Positions 26,730-34,909 are shown, counted from the stretch's first letter. The stretch: 64,000 nucleotides of DNA from Aureispira anguillae (GCF_026000115.1 NZ_AP026867.1:4087716-4151715), one strand, 5' to 3'. Program-made: numbers and translations. The notes: generated by a model from the letters alone, not told the origin.

Positions 26730-27050
26730 TTAAAACGTTTTTTGGTAAAAAAAAAATTGTTTGAATTGGGTTTGAATCCATCGAAAGGATTTACAAATTA
26801 TTGCTTGGTTGGTCATAAAGAAAAACACCAAAGAAATAAGCATAAATAGACACTTAAAAGAGTCTAGCAAGATCATTATCCCCTGTTGGTATTCTATGGC
26901 TTCTGAGAGCAGGATAATTCTATTAGCGTGGTCTTGCAAGCCTGTGAATTTTAGGGCAATTACTAGGCTATCAATGTTATCGCTAAGATTGTACACACCA
27001 ACATTAAAAAAGGTAAGTAGCCATGTCAAAGGTTTTGAAAATGCTTTCAT
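26730..27050 (-). CDS. Small membrane protein, holin-like by context
   Basis: A 106-residue protein with hydrophobic segments near the N-terminus (PLTWLLTFFNVGVY) and centre (CLFMLISLVFFFMT). Its ATG is 1 bp after the stop of an even smaller membrane gene, so the two are likely co-translated. Small membrane proteins next to a spanin-like lipoprotein and an amidase suggest a phage lysis module. The sequence itself does not identify it as a holin. Confidence 0.5.
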   Translation of the reverse strand: MKAFSKPLTWLLTFFNVGVYNLSDNIDSLVIALKFTGLQDHANRIILLSEAIEYQQGIMILLDSFKCLFMLISLVFFFMTNQAIICKSFRWIQTQFKQFFFYQKTF

Positions 27051-27051
27051 G

Positions 27052-27162
27052 CTAAAGGAATTTTTTTTTGATGACCATCAATAGTAATATTGTTGTGCCA
27101 ACCAATGCAATAGATAAATAATCTAACTTAATTTCAAACACAATGTTATTGGGTATGAGCAT
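27052..27162 (-). CDS. Single-pass membrane peptide (36 aa)
   Basis: An ATG at 27160-27162 opens 36 codons ending with TAG at 27052-27054. The middle and end form one membrane helix (YLSIALVGTTILLLMVI) followed by KKKFL. It abuts the next membrane gene by 1 bp. It may be a lysis-module peptide; confidence is limited by length. Confidence 0.4.
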   Translation of the reverse strand: MLIPNNIVFEIKLDYLSIALVGTTILLLMVIKKKFL

Positions 27163-27523
27163 AAAAAAAGGGTTTAGTTTCTCATCATTAAAGGAGTTTA
27201 GGGTTAGTTTTTTCTTTGTTTAGCTGTGTTTATTTGTTGATACAAAGATGCCACAAAAAACACCATAAAAGCGAGTTTTCATGGCTGTTTTTGTGCGTTT
27301 TGTGGCGTGTTTCGAGTGATTACGCCCCCTAAGTGTTGCACTAAAAACTTAGGCGTATATGCTTGTTTTGAGGGGGTTACAAAGGGGGGGGGGGGTGAAT
27401 TACAGGGGGTGGTTGTTTTATTATTAAAAAAAAGAATAATAAAAAGTAAATAATTTTTAAAAACAAATATAAATACTTTTATTTACTTCAAGTTATCTAA
27501 TTAAAAACCAAAACATTACCTAA
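27163..27523. other. Regulatory region with inverted repeat and poly-G tract
   Basis: It contains GCCACAAAAAACACCAT facing an imperfect complement ending TTTTGTGGC (about 27250-27306), and a run of 12 G at 27384-27395. No gene is seen. It separates the lysis-like genes from the fulvocin-like gene. Confidence 0.45.
27384..27395 (+). repeat. Homopolymer tract of 12 G
   Basis: Twelve consecutive G residues lie about 130 bp upstream of the fulvocin-like gene in otherwise AT-rich DNA. Such tracts slip during replication and can switch promoters on or off. Sequencing error in the length is possible. Confidence 0.7.
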
Positions 27524-28165
27524 ATGAAAAAATTATTTTTGGCTTCTATAGCCCTTCTTCTATCAATCGCAATCATTGTTTCATGTAAAAAAACAGAAGC
27601 TGAAGTCGTACAAGAAGAGATCCAAGAACAAACTAACACTTCCTTTCGCAACAATGAGGAGTATACTCCTATTCCTAAAGCGGAATATTTAAAATTATCA
27701 ACATCCACCCAAAAAGGGCAATGGTTAAGTAAATTAAATTACCTATTGAACACACAAGGCTTAAATAACCAACAAAGACCCTTGGTAGAGCATTTGATTG
27801 AAAATATTGTAGCACAACCTAATGATATTTTTAAATTTAATGAAGACATACAAGAGACATCTTTATTATTGGTTCAGGTGTTTTCTAAAGTAGATTTTAT
27901 AAACTCATTCGCTAGTTTAGATGCCAATACTCTAACAGGTGCAAATACTCCAATTTGTGAAGAATGTACAGCGCATTTAGTTGGTGGGAATAATAGCATT
28001 GGTGGTGGGTTATCCCCTGCTGGGCTTTCTGATTGTAATTGTGATTGGTCTTGTGGAGATGATCTTGCTAGTAGTAATTGTAGGAATCCCAATTGTTGTG
28101 AACCTACTTCAAGTGGTTGTGGTTTTCTATGGCTGTTCCCCTGTGACGGATTAGATACTTTATAA
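27524..28165 (+). CDS. Fulvocin C-like cysteine-rich lipoprotein
   Basis: A 213-residue lipoprotein precursor: signal peptide with lipobox IIVSC (Cys21), then a helical spacer with PIPKAEYLKLSTSTQKGQWL typical of the 'bacteriocin fulvocin C-related' family. The C-terminus is very cysteine-rich: C145, C148, then eight cysteines between 171 and 207 (SDCNCDWSC, NCRNPNCCEP, SGCGFLWLFPC). The eight-cysteine block recalls the Myxococcus peptide fulvocin C. Disulfide formation or release outside the cytoplasm is expected. The next gene encodes a membrane thioredoxin-like protein, which supports a dedicated maturation pair. Antibacterial activity is not shown by sequence. Confidence 0.75.
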   Translation: MKKLFLASIALLLSIAIIVSCKKTEAEVVQEEIQEQTNTSFRNNEEYTPIPKAEYLKLSTSTQKGQWLSKLNYLLNTQGLNNQQRPLVEHLIENIVAQPNDIFKFNEDIQETSLLLVQVFSKVDFINSFASLDANTLTGANTPICEECTAHLVGGNNSIGGGLSPAGLSDCNCDWSCGDDLASSNCRNPNCCEPTSSGCGFLWLFPCDGLDTL

Positions 28166-28208
28166 CAAAAAAAACACGCTATTTAGGATTCATTCATATT
28201 CATTATGG

Positions 28209-29105
28209 ATGATTCTTTTTAGCATCATAATACAACACATGATTCACTATTTTATATATAGCTTTTCTTTAATGGCATTTTGGGGGTTATTGCTTTTAGA
28301 TGTCAATAAACCAGAATTATTAGGGGTATTTATCGGCTTAACCTACACTTTCTATTCTTCTTTTTTCATCCGTTCTTTTGTTAAGAATGAAAATCGAAAA
28401 TTACTTTTTATCAAATTTATAGGTCCTGTTCTATATCTTTTAGTAGGCTTTTATGCTCAACCTATTAACTTATATAGTGTTATAGCCCCTATCAATATAG
28501 CTTTTTTAATCTTTTGTATTTCCTTATTTTCAAAAGATGCCTTGCCAAAAAAAGAAGTGCAATTTTTTGTTATAGCCTTTATGTATCTCTATAGTTTTTC
28601 ATTGTATAATTTATGGGATAAAAATATTAATCAAAAAAGCAAACTGAATCAATACGATTTTGAGCGTAAAGCACAATCTATAACCTATGATATTCCAAAA
28701 CTATCACAGTATAAATTTTTAGATTCTAATTTTGATACGATTAGTTTAAGTAATAATAATGATTATGTCATCATTGAAACATGGAATGAAAAATGCCCCC
28801 CATGTTTTAAAGCAATAGCAGGAATGGCAGATTTTTACAAAAACATAGAGACAAAAGCAAAGCATTACAACGTTTATGTCCAATCTCGAAAAAATATAGA
28901 TTTCAGCAAGGTATTTACTTTTGATAGGATTAAGAACAAAAAAAGCATTTTAGTTGATCTCAATTTACAATCTGATGCAGCTCTTAGTCAATATCCTGTT
29001 TTTCTTGTGTTCAACAAGCATGGAAATTTAATTTTTAGTCAAATTGGCTATACTGATGATACTAAAAAGCAGCTACAAGATGGCATTTTATCTGCTATAA
29101 AGTAA
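28209..29105 (+). CDS. Membrane protein with C-terminal thioredoxin-like domain (CPPC)
   Basis: A 298-residue protein with about five membrane helices in the first 140 residues (MauE/DoxX-like layout), followed by a periplasmic TlpA-like thioredoxin fold with the active-site motif ETWNEKCPPCF (C196, C199) and YPVFLVFNKHGNL near the cis-proline. It probably forms or reshuffles disulfides. It starts 43 bp after the fulvocin-like gene on the same strand, so the cysteine-rich lipoprotein is the obvious substrate. A general cell-envelope role is the alternative. Confidence 0.75.
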   Translation: MILFSIIIQHMIHYFIYSFSLMAFWGLLLLDVNKPELLGVFIGLTYTFYSSFFIRSFVKNENRKLLFIKFIGPVLYLLVGFYAQPINLYSVIAPINIAFLIFCISLFSKDALPKKEVQFFVIAFMYLYSFSLYNLWDKNINQKSKLNQYDFERKAQSITYDIPKLSQYKFLDSNFDTISLSNNNDYVIIETWNEKCPPCFKAIAGMADFYKNIETKAKHYNVYVQSRKNIDFSKVFTFDRIKNKKSILVDLNLQSDAALSQYPVFLVFNKHGNLIFSQIGYTDDTKKQLQDGILSAIK

Positions 29106-29147
29106 ATAAAACAGTTTTGGAGCTTATACACAACACTCTTTGGGGGC

Positions 29148-29717
29148 TTATTTGAATCTTTTTTTGACTTGAAATAATTTAACCCCAAGATTAACAGAAT
29201 GCACATTCTGTAATAAATCATAATCATAACCAACCGCCCACCCCTTCACAGAAACAAATTGCAAACCTACGCTAAGGCTTGAAAATTGGTTGACATTGCC
29301 ACCAACGCCACCAGTTAGTAACAGAGTACTAACTGGTCGAGGATAAGGCTTTAAAACCTCAATTTTTTTAGTGATAATTTGAGGAACTTTTAATTTATAA
29401 TCCAAAGCATTTTTTAGTAATTCCCCTTTGACTGTAGATTGATAGTAAAGCGTCAAATTATCATCGGCTATACTATCCTGATACAAACGGGCTGTTTCGT
29501 GCTTAGAGGTGTCAATTTTAGCCGTTGGCACGGTTTGTCCTGAACTATCCACATAAACAATTAAAGGCGGAGGGACTTCTTGCCTTGGTAGCTGTATAAT
29601 GATCGGTTTTGGTGGAGTAGTATCAATACGAACAATAGTATCTATCCGTGGTTGCTCGGTTTGCCAATGGCCAGGGGCCTGTTTACATTGCTGCAAAGAA
29701 ATCATGTAACCAAACAT
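29148..29717 (-). CDS. Spanin-like lipoprotein with beta-rich C-terminus
   Basis: About 189 residues from the ATG at 29717. A short hydrophobic lead ends in a lipobox-like SLQQC. A proline-rich periplasmic linker follows (TTPPKPIIIQLPRQEVPPP), then a helical part and a beta-rich tail (LLLTGGVGGNVNQFSSLSVG). Such layout is seen in phage Rz1-like or outer-membrane linked lysis proteins of Bacteroidota phages. It lies 57 bp downstream of the amidase gene on the same strand, which supports a lysis module. It converges with the thioredoxin gene. The assignment is tentative. Confidence 0.5.
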   Translation of the reverse strand: MFGYMISLQQCKQAPGHWQTEQPRIDTIVRIDTTPPKPIIIQLPRQEVPPPLIVYVDSSGQTVPTAKIDTSKHETARLYQDSIADDNLTLYYQSTVKGELLKNALDYKLKVPQIITKKIEVLKPYPRPVSTLLLTGGVGGNVNQFSSLSVGLQFVSVKGWAVGYDYDLLQNVHSVNLGVKLFQVKKRFK

Positions 29718-29774
29718 CAATAGAATAGCGAAAAATTGAAAATTATCTTTATTAAAAAAGTGTTTTTGTACATC

Positions 29775-30323
29775 TTAAGAATGATATTTGATAAATTTTT
29801 CAATAATATCCACTACATAGGCAGCCGCTCTGTCTCGTCCTTCGCTTGTCAGCAAATATTTTTTACATTCTTGCTCATTGTCCATAAAAAACAATTCTAG
29901 GATAATAGCAGGGTTTCGAGTTAAGGCTAGAATGTCCCAATTCTTATATTTTATCCCTCTAAATTTACTTTCAGGAAAATGTTTATAAAAAAGGGCTTTT
30001 GTCCAACTCGCTAAAACTCTACTTTTGGAGCTTGCTCCATGACATAGCCACGTTTCGCAGCCTTTCCCCCCTCCTGCATTGGAATGTAAATCAATTAAGA
30101 AGGTTCTTCCTTTAGATTTTTTATACAAGTAGTCCGCTCTTGAAATCCTTGTACTCCTATGAATATCCTTTTGCTCTGGTACTAGATCATAAAAAGGAAT
30201 TCCCTTTGCGGTCAATTGTTCTATAGCACGAGCTTTAATGGCTCGGTTATATTCTCCTTCATAGATTGTTGTACCATCTTCAAAAGTGTAGCGTTTGCCC
30301 TTGGTTTGGTACACTGCGGTCAT
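29775..30323 (-). CDS. N-acetylmuramoyl-L-alanine amidase, N-terminally truncated
   Basis: A 182-residue Amidase_3-type protein. It keeps VYQTKGKRYTFEDGTTIYEG with the acidic YEGEYNRA motif, the zinc-ligand segment FLIDLHSNAGGG and the catalytic AIILELFFMDN near the end. What is missing is the first strand with the ILIDxGHGG-type histidine that precedes this point in homologues. The present ATG lies inside a copy of an interspersed repeat (30321 onward), so repeat insertion or deletion probably removed the 5' end. Activity is doubtful. It belongs with the spanin-like and small membrane genes as phage lysis remains. Confidence 0.75.
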   Translation of the reverse strand: MTAVYQTKGKRYTFEDGTTIYEGEYNRAIKARAIEQLTAKGIPFYDLVPEQKDIHRSTRISRADYLYKKSKGRTFLIDLHSNAGGGKGCETWLCHGASSKSRVLASWTKALFYKHFPESKFRGIKYKNWDILALTRNPAIILELFFMDNEQECKKYLLTSEGRDRAAAYVVDIIEKFIKYHS

Positions 30324-30370
30324 GAGCGCTGCGCTTAGTTATTCCCTACGGTCATGAGATAGTTTTTTAG
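30321..30370. repeat. Interspersed REP-like repeat, copy 1
   Basis: Contains CATGAGCGCTGCGCTTAG and GGTCATGAGATAGTTTTTTA. It recurs at 32592-32643 with few changes and, in part and inverted, at 54614-54654. This copy supplies the start codon of the truncated amidase. Confidence 0.75.
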
Positions 30371-30909
30371 TCCGCTTTGCTTATGATCGTGCATCGCTGT
30401 TAGCGAACTTAGCCCTTGGTACACAGTACCCAAATCCCCCAAGTTCACTATGTTCATTCACCAAGCTGCTCGTTCATTATATTCATGGTCATGAGATAGT
30501 TGTTTAGTTTTTTGAAAAAAAACATAAAAAAGCATCTTGTATTTAATCCATTAAATACGATTTCTCACGAAGTAGTGGGTTTAAGAGAGTTTAAGTCTGT
30601 TTTGTGTTCCCTTTGAACATCAAATCTTGTTTGATCTAAGTAGATTCTTAAAAGCTGTTGGTAATGCTTTTTTTCATAGCGAGTCTGTTTGCCTATCGGT
30701 CGAATTCTTTTGTTAAATTCAGGCTAAGAGGAGCTTCATTTGGGACTCCTTTCTATTTACAAGAATTGTTTACTCCCCTTAATAATTAAGATAGCTTAAC
30801 ATTGGTATACCTATTCCCTCAGTTTTAGTCTTGAACTCTACTATTCTTACTATCAAAACTACACAAGGCAACATTTAGGCTGTTTGACCAATTGTATTCA
30901 GAGCGTTAA
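30371..30909. other. Degraded intergenic region
   Basis: Apart from repeat-like words (TCATGAGATAG again near 30490) and a possible coding remnant (30565-30728), about 540 bp show no intact gene. The region looks like decayed mobile DNA between the amidase and the SRPBCC gene. Confidence 0.4.
30565..30728 (-). pseudogene. Short coding remnant, unidentified
   Basis: On the minus strand about 54 codons without stop and without ATG read EFNKRIRPIGKQTRYEKKHY, then QQLLRIYLDQTRFDVQREHK, to a TGA at 30565-30567. Amino-acid use looks real and basic, so it may be the end of a lost phage structural or accessory gene. Chance cannot be excluded. Confidence 0.3.
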
Positions 30910-30977
30910 GTGCAACAACACGATAAAATTGGTAGGATCCCACAGCCTCACTTAATTTTTATCGCTTATTGTTACCT
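30910..30977 (-). repeat. attC-like imperfect palindrome, copy a1
   Basis: GTGCAAC...GTTACCT ends enclose arms ACGATAAAATT and AATTTTTATCG with extra unpaired bases, as in integron attC hairpins. A paralogous copy lies at 36636-36703. In both, the GTTA end provides the stop codon of the adjacent minus-strand gene. Confidence 0.55.
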
Positions 30978-31889
30978 GTCGTATTTCTTTTTTAAGTCGT
31001 TATTTAAGTTCTCAAAAACATAGTTATGTTCTTGTATTATCCCTATTTTTTCCAATGGTTCCCAATAAAATCTTGGTTTCAATTTTGAAGTATAAGTTGT
31101 AATTCTTGTCAATTTGCATTTGCTCTCCTCAACTTCTTCAAAATAATAAATTGCTTCATTGAAACCGAGCCAATTTCTACCAGTCAACTGATAATCTATC
31201 ACATCCATTTTCAATACTTTCCCAACTTCAAGTTGAGTGATTCGTTCGGTAATTGTTCCACCGCTAAAATAACAAGTCCTAATTCCACCAACTTCTTCTG
31301 TTTCTAAAACACATTTTTGTGGAATTGGTAAATCAAGTTTCATCAAAAACGGCTTCTTGGCAATTAAAGTATCAACAGATTTGATTGTATGATATACTTG
31401 TTCTGGTGAATAAGGATAGACTTTTTCTGTTTTTACCTCTATGATATCAGAACTATTGTCAATAAAATATTTTTCAATGGGTGCTCCGAACAATGTAATT
31501 AATAAAGGTAAAATCATCACGTTTAGATGGTTCTTAGATTTTATAATTCCTTTTTTTGTTAGGTATTTATTTGCCAATGTACCAAGCCATATCAATGGTA
31601 CTATTATTGGGATTGCCATAATTACACATACGAACCCCTCTAACCCGCCTGCTATCAACAAGGTTAAAAAAATCAGTACGCCAATTAGAAGTCCCAAGAA
31701 TCCCCATTTTTTTCTTTCCATTTTTCCAACTGCAATTCCTAAGGAAAAAGGAAGCAATACAAAAAAGACCCAACCATAATCCGCAAGTCCAAAATGAAGA
31801 AAAGCAAATCCAATTCCGAAATATATCAGGGTTAGCAAAATTGTTATTTTAAAACTTCTGTGTTTTATTATTTCAAGGATTGTATTCAT
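30972..31889 (-). CDS. Membrane protein with C-terminal SRPBCC domain
   Basis: A 305-residue protein with four to five membrane helices in the first 140 residues (ITILLTLIYFGIGFAFLHFG, VCVIMAIPIIVPLIWLG), followed by a START/SRPBCC-like lipid- or ligand-binding domain (VYPYSPEQVYHTIKSVD, GGTITERITQLEVGKVL, YYFEEVEESKCKLTRIT). The soluble part probably faces the periplasm or cytoplasm and binds a hydrophobic ligand. It looks like a cassette gene: its stop lies in one attC-like palindrome and another related repeat lies just upstream of its start. Confidence 0.65.
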   Translation of the reverse strand: MNTILEIIKHRSFKITILLTLIYFGIGFAFLHFGLADYGWVFFVLLPFSLGIAVGKMERKKWGFLGLLIGVLIFLTLLIAGGLEGFVCVIMAIPIIVPLIWLGTLANKYLTKKGIIKSKNHLNVMILPLLITLFGAPIEKYFIDNSSDIIEVKTEKVYPYSPEQVYHTIKSVDTLIAKKPFLMKLDLPIPQKCVLETEEVGGIRTCYFSGGTITERITQLEVGKVLKMDVIDYQLTGRNWLGFNEAIYYFEEVEESKCKLTRITTYTSKLKPRFYWEPLEKIGIIQEHNYVFENLNNDLKKKYDR

Positions 31890-31911
31890 TACTCTTTATT
31901 CATTTTTATGA

Positions 31912-32027
31912 CCAGTAACGGCTCGTATAGATTGTGTGCCACGAATTATGCGAAAAGAAATATAGCTAATTCCGAAGCAAAATCATAGATTTTGCAGTTC
32001 TTTACATGCGTTAACCGTAAAAATTGT
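31912..32027. repeat. attC-like element, divergent
   Basis: Begins GTAACGGCTCG and contains the palindrome GCAAAATCATAGATTTTGC and a GTTAACC end. It is clearly related to the element at 33990-34196 (shared TAACGGCTCG, ATATAGCT, GCAAAATC, ACATGCGTT in the same order). Confidence 0.5.
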
Positions 32028-32067
32028 ACTCTCTTTATAACATGGCTCTGTACATCTTGTGTTTCGC

Positions 32068-32480
32068 TCATTTTTCTAGTGTTCCTTCTACTAAAATGCT
32101 TATTTTATCTGCTTCATTTTGAAGATTAGAAGGTTTTCTAAAAATTGAAATGACAAAAGGATAGAACTGGAGACGTTGAAAAATGCAAAACATTACTAAA
32201 ATTGATGTCAATATATCCTTTTGGATGACAAATAAGTCCAATACAGCCCATAAGGAAATAATAACTCCGATTACTAAAACAATACTGCAACCTGGTTTTA
32301 GTAGATTTTTATAATATTGAGCACTTTTCCTTCAATAACTTCTATATCAACAGTAGTTGGCTTTTCGCTAGTAATCTTAGTGAAATATCTAATGTTTAAA
32401 TCCTCGTTATTTTGAATTTGGTAGATATGATTATACTTTGAAATAAGTTTGTAAGGATGGGATATTTTTTCAAACTTACT
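32068..32480 (-). pseudogene. Frameshifted small membrane protein
   Basis: Two overlapping minus-strand frames form one product: the first reads SKFEKISHPYKLISKYNHIY through TSEKPTTVDIEVIEGKVLNI and stops at IY; the second continues NLLKPGCSIVLVIGVIISLW to a TGA at 32068-32070, with at least one membrane helix and the tail DKISILVEGTLEK. A single base change near 32300 would join them into about 135 residues. There is no intact start codon. It sits between palindromic elements like the neighbouring cassette genes. Confidence 0.5.
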
Positions 32481-32591
32481 TTAATCTACGTTTAAAGAGG
32501 TAGTTTTTCTTTATCTTATTGTAAATTAATACTCCGTTGATTAGTTAGTGCGCTTTGCTTATGATCGCTTCACTCATTATTCCCTGCGGTC

Positions 32592-32643
32592 ATGAGCGCT
32601 GCGCTTAGTTGTTCCCTGTGGTCATGAGATAGTTTTTTAGTTT
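32592..32643. repeat. Interspersed REP-like repeat, copy 2
   Basis: Matches 30321-30370 (CATGAGCGCTGCGCTTAG, GGTCATGAGATAGTTTTTTA). Surrounding words GCTTATGATCG and TTAGTTCGCTATG also echo the first copy's flank. Confidence 0.75.
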
Positions 32644-32863
32644 TTTAGTTCGCTATGCTCATGAGAATAGTTAATAAAAAAGCACCTCACACCACATTGA
32701 TTATCAACCTTTAACACTTTTAATTGCAAAAATATATGATCCTAATAATCAACTGCGCAGCACTCATGCAATAATGTGATGCGATTAGCTGCGCTGCTAC
32801 TACATGGTTTTCAACGGAGTAATGTTAGATACAACTTGATGAAAATAAATAGATTTAATTTTA

Positions 32864-33337
32864 ATGGAAGAAAACAAAGTTTTACCTGAAGATTTAAAGC
32901 GCTTTTCAAAAGCTATTGCTTTCATGCTTTCTTTTGTTTTAATTTTAGCTTCCACTATATGGTATTTCTTTGCATCAAGTATGGGAAAATATTTTCTTGA
33001 GGTACACTTTAGACTAGCTGTTGTTGGCGGATTATTTATTGTTTTTGGTTTCGTGATTTCAATATTGTTGAGGTTTAGAAAAAGCTTTCTTTTAGAATTT
33101 ATGAATAGCATTTTACTAACTATAAATACTTTAATCATTATTGGTGCTATAGTAATAATATTAGTAGGGTGTTTTACTTCGTTTATGTCACTTTTCTCAT
33201 CTCTATATTTAGGTCTTGGAGTTTTAATTTTTTCTAAAACACTTAGGTTAACTCAAGGATATTCTCTTTATAGAAGTAGAGAACCAAATTTCTTGATAGA
33301 CAGTGGTATCCTTGATGACAATTTAAGAGATGAGTAA
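32864..33337 (+). CDS. Small integral membrane protein, unknown function
   Basis: A 157-residue protein with four predicted membrane helices (MLSFVLILASTIWYFFA, LAVVGGLFIVFGFVISILL, ILLTINTLIIIGAIVIILVG, FMSLFSSLYLGLGVLIF) and a short soluble tail. No family is recognised. It is the only plus-strand gene in the cassette-like stretch and is followed after 15 bp by the best attC-like site (33353). Such gene-plus-attC spacing is what an integron cassette would show. Confidence 0.6.
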   Translation: MEENKVLPEDLKRFSKAIAFMLSFVLILASTIWYFFASSMGKYFLEVHFRLAVVGGLFIVFGFVISILLRFRKSFLLEFMNSILLTINTLIIIGAIVIILVGCFTSFMSLFSSLYLGLGVLIFSKTLRLTQGYSLYRSREPNFLIDSGILDDNLRDE

Positions 33338-33352
33338 TTTTTTATTCCTTGC

Positions 33353-33405
33353 ATCTAACGGTTTGTGTAAAATATATTTTAATGCATTTTCACACTTTGT
33401 TAGCA
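33353..33405 (+). repeat. attC-like site, best copy
   Basis: It starts ATCTAAC (fits RYYYAAC) and ends GTTAGCA (fits GTTRRnn). Inner arms TTTGTGTAAAAT and ATTTTCACACTTT pair with an extra unpaired base, and the loop is ATATTTTAATGC. Total 53 bp. This is the canonical layout of an integron recombination site. Confidence 0.6.
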
Positions 33406-33412
33406 GTAGGTT

Positions 33413-33976
33413 TTATTCGTTATTTAACTTGTTTAATAATTCATTAGCCATTAAACCAAAACTATCATATAATTCCTCGAATGAAACAGGTTCATTATAT
33501 AATGTTTCGTGGTCAAACATAACAATTGGACAATCATTGTTTTTCATGCGATTTGTATCAAAACATACAATACCCCAATCACTATAATCAGCAAAAGGAA
33601 TGAACCCTTTTTCTATTATTTCTTCAGGTGCCCAATACTCAAAATAATATTCTGTCAGATTGCTTTTCCAATCCCTTATGCAGTGTTTAAAAAAAGTTAT
33701 TTCAGCAACATTTTCTAATTCATAAAAATGTTTGTATTTCAAAAAATCTATATAAAGTTTAGGGTATTTTAACTTTATACGATTTTCAAGTTCTGATATA
33801 TCTTGGTCTGTTACTTTACTTGGAATTGCTTTCCAAGGAATCCAGTCACTTTTCTGTTCAACACTTCTGTCAATCATTTCAATCGGCATATTTGCATGCG
33901 GGCGAGACATTAAATCAGCTTTTTTAAGACTTGACAATGATCTATCTACATATTCAAAAATTTCTTTTTCATTCAT
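33413..33976 (-). CDS. SUKH (SMI1/KNR4) family protein, possible immunity protein
   Basis: From the ATG at 33974-33976 the product has 187 residues. A further 51 in-frame codons upstream read through a palindromic element and are excluded. The SUKH core is recognisable: WKAIPSKVTDQDISELENRI, YPKLYIDFLKYKHFYEL, IIEKGFIPFADYSDWGIVCF, then CPIVMFDHE. SUKH proteins act mostly as immunity proteins against polymorphic toxins in bacteria. Here it stands without a toxin gene, next to an attC-like site, which fits an orphan immunity cassette. Confidence 0.75.
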   Translation of the reverse strand: MNEKEIFEYVDRSLSSLKKADLMSRPHANMPIEMIDRSVEQKSDWIPWKAIPSKVTDQDISELENRIKLKYPKLYIDFLKYKHFYELENVAEITFFKHCIRDWKSNLTEYYFEYWAPEEIIEKGFIPFADYSDWGIVCFDTNRMKNNDCPIVMFDHETLYNEPVSFEELYDSFGLMANELLNKLNNE

Positions 33977-33989
33977 AATTATATGACTT

Positions 33990-34196
33990 ACTGCTAACGG
34001 CTCGCGCATATGCATGTAGCACAAGTCATGCGATACTAAATATAGCTGTTCCCCGAGCAAAATCTGCGATTTTGCCAGTAAATTTTTTACAGCTAGTGGC
34101 AAAATCGCAGATTTTGCGGTGCGAGACATGCGTTCATTCTTGTAAGACTATTCCCGAGAGGTGCCATTGCCATATGCGCTTTGTTTGTACGCAGTT
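33990..34196. repeat. Long palindromic element containing a 20-bp inverted repeat
   Basis: Outer ends CTAACGGCTCGCGCATATG and CATATGCGCTTTGTTTGTAC pair over more than 10 bp. Inside, 34057-34076 and 34098-34117 are exact 20-bp reverse complements, and each arm is itself a near palindrome of GCAAAATC and GATTTTGC. It is related to the element at 31912. Probably a large attC-like or MITE-like structure. Confidence 0.6.
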
Positions 34197-34203
34197 TTGT
34201 TTT

Positions 34204-34854
34204 TTAATCCCAATTCATGTCAAAGTTTTGGATGTCTTTTTTCCACTTGATTAATTTTTTATCTTGAATTTTCCAATATGAAATTCCATTTCCTGAGGAA
34301 GCTGAAATTTGATCTAACTCAAAATAGATATTTATAGAAAAGCTATTATCAGATGATTTTTCTTTTGAGAATTTAATACTATCAATACTGTTTGAACTTT
34401 CAATTTTGTCTATTAACTGAAATCCTGATTTCGATTTTTCCCAGATAGCAATATAATATTGGCTATCCCATATGTCTTGGTCTGCACCTATAATGCCAAT
34501 ATATTCTTCTTTAGAAGAACCTCCAATATCCATTTTATATAATTTAGACCAAAATCCACAATTGGCTTCGTATGATACAAGAGAAAAAAAATCAAGGCTA
34601 TCTTTAGGAGAAATAACTATATTTAGGTCCGTAAAAGGTCTTACTTCTTGATTTATTTTTTCGATAAAATACTCATCAAAGAATTTAAAATCGTCATTTG
34701 AAGAGTTTAGGATAATAGGGGGTAAATTAGAAGTGTCTTTTTCCAATTTAAGGTCTGAATTTTCTTCTTTAGATATAGAATTTAAAGTATTGTTTTTACA
34801 TCCTAAAAGAGTAAGAAAGAATAAAATCCCTAGGCTTTTTTTTAAGACTTTCAT
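34204..34854 (-). CDS. Hypothetical lipoprotein
   Basis: A 216-residue lipoprotein: signal peptide MKVLKKSLGILFFLTLLGC with the Cys at 19, then a soluble domain rich in Ser and Asp. Segments YIGIIGADQDIWDSQYYIAI and GFQLIDKIESSNSIDSIKF suggest a beta-rich fold of the kind found in measuring or binding lipoproteins; no family is certain. The 3' end touches the long palindromic element, and the promoter side carries a 22-bp sequence shared with the phosphatase gene at 36698, both features of a cassette-like organisation. Confidence 0.6.
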   Translation of the reverse strand: MKVLKKSLGILFFLTLLGCKNNTLNSISKEENSDLKLEKDTSNLPPIILNSSNDDFKFFDEYFIEKINQEVRPFTDLNIVISPKDSLDFFSLVSYEANCGFWSKLYKMDIGGSSKEEYIGIIGADQDIWDSQYYIAIWEKSKSGFQLIDKIESSNSIDSIKFSKEKSSDNSFSINIYFELDQISASSGNGISYWKIQDKKLIKWKKDIQNFDMNWD

Positions 34855-34909
34855 TCGGTTTTATTTAGATAGATCTACGTTAGATTTTTTTCGAGACCAG
34901 GAATTGCGT

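Noticed and set aside
33977-34129. 51-codon N-terminal extension of the SUKH gene
   Set aside because: The extension is translated from the palindromic element and would not be conserved; the internal ATG at 33976 fits the SUKH domain start.
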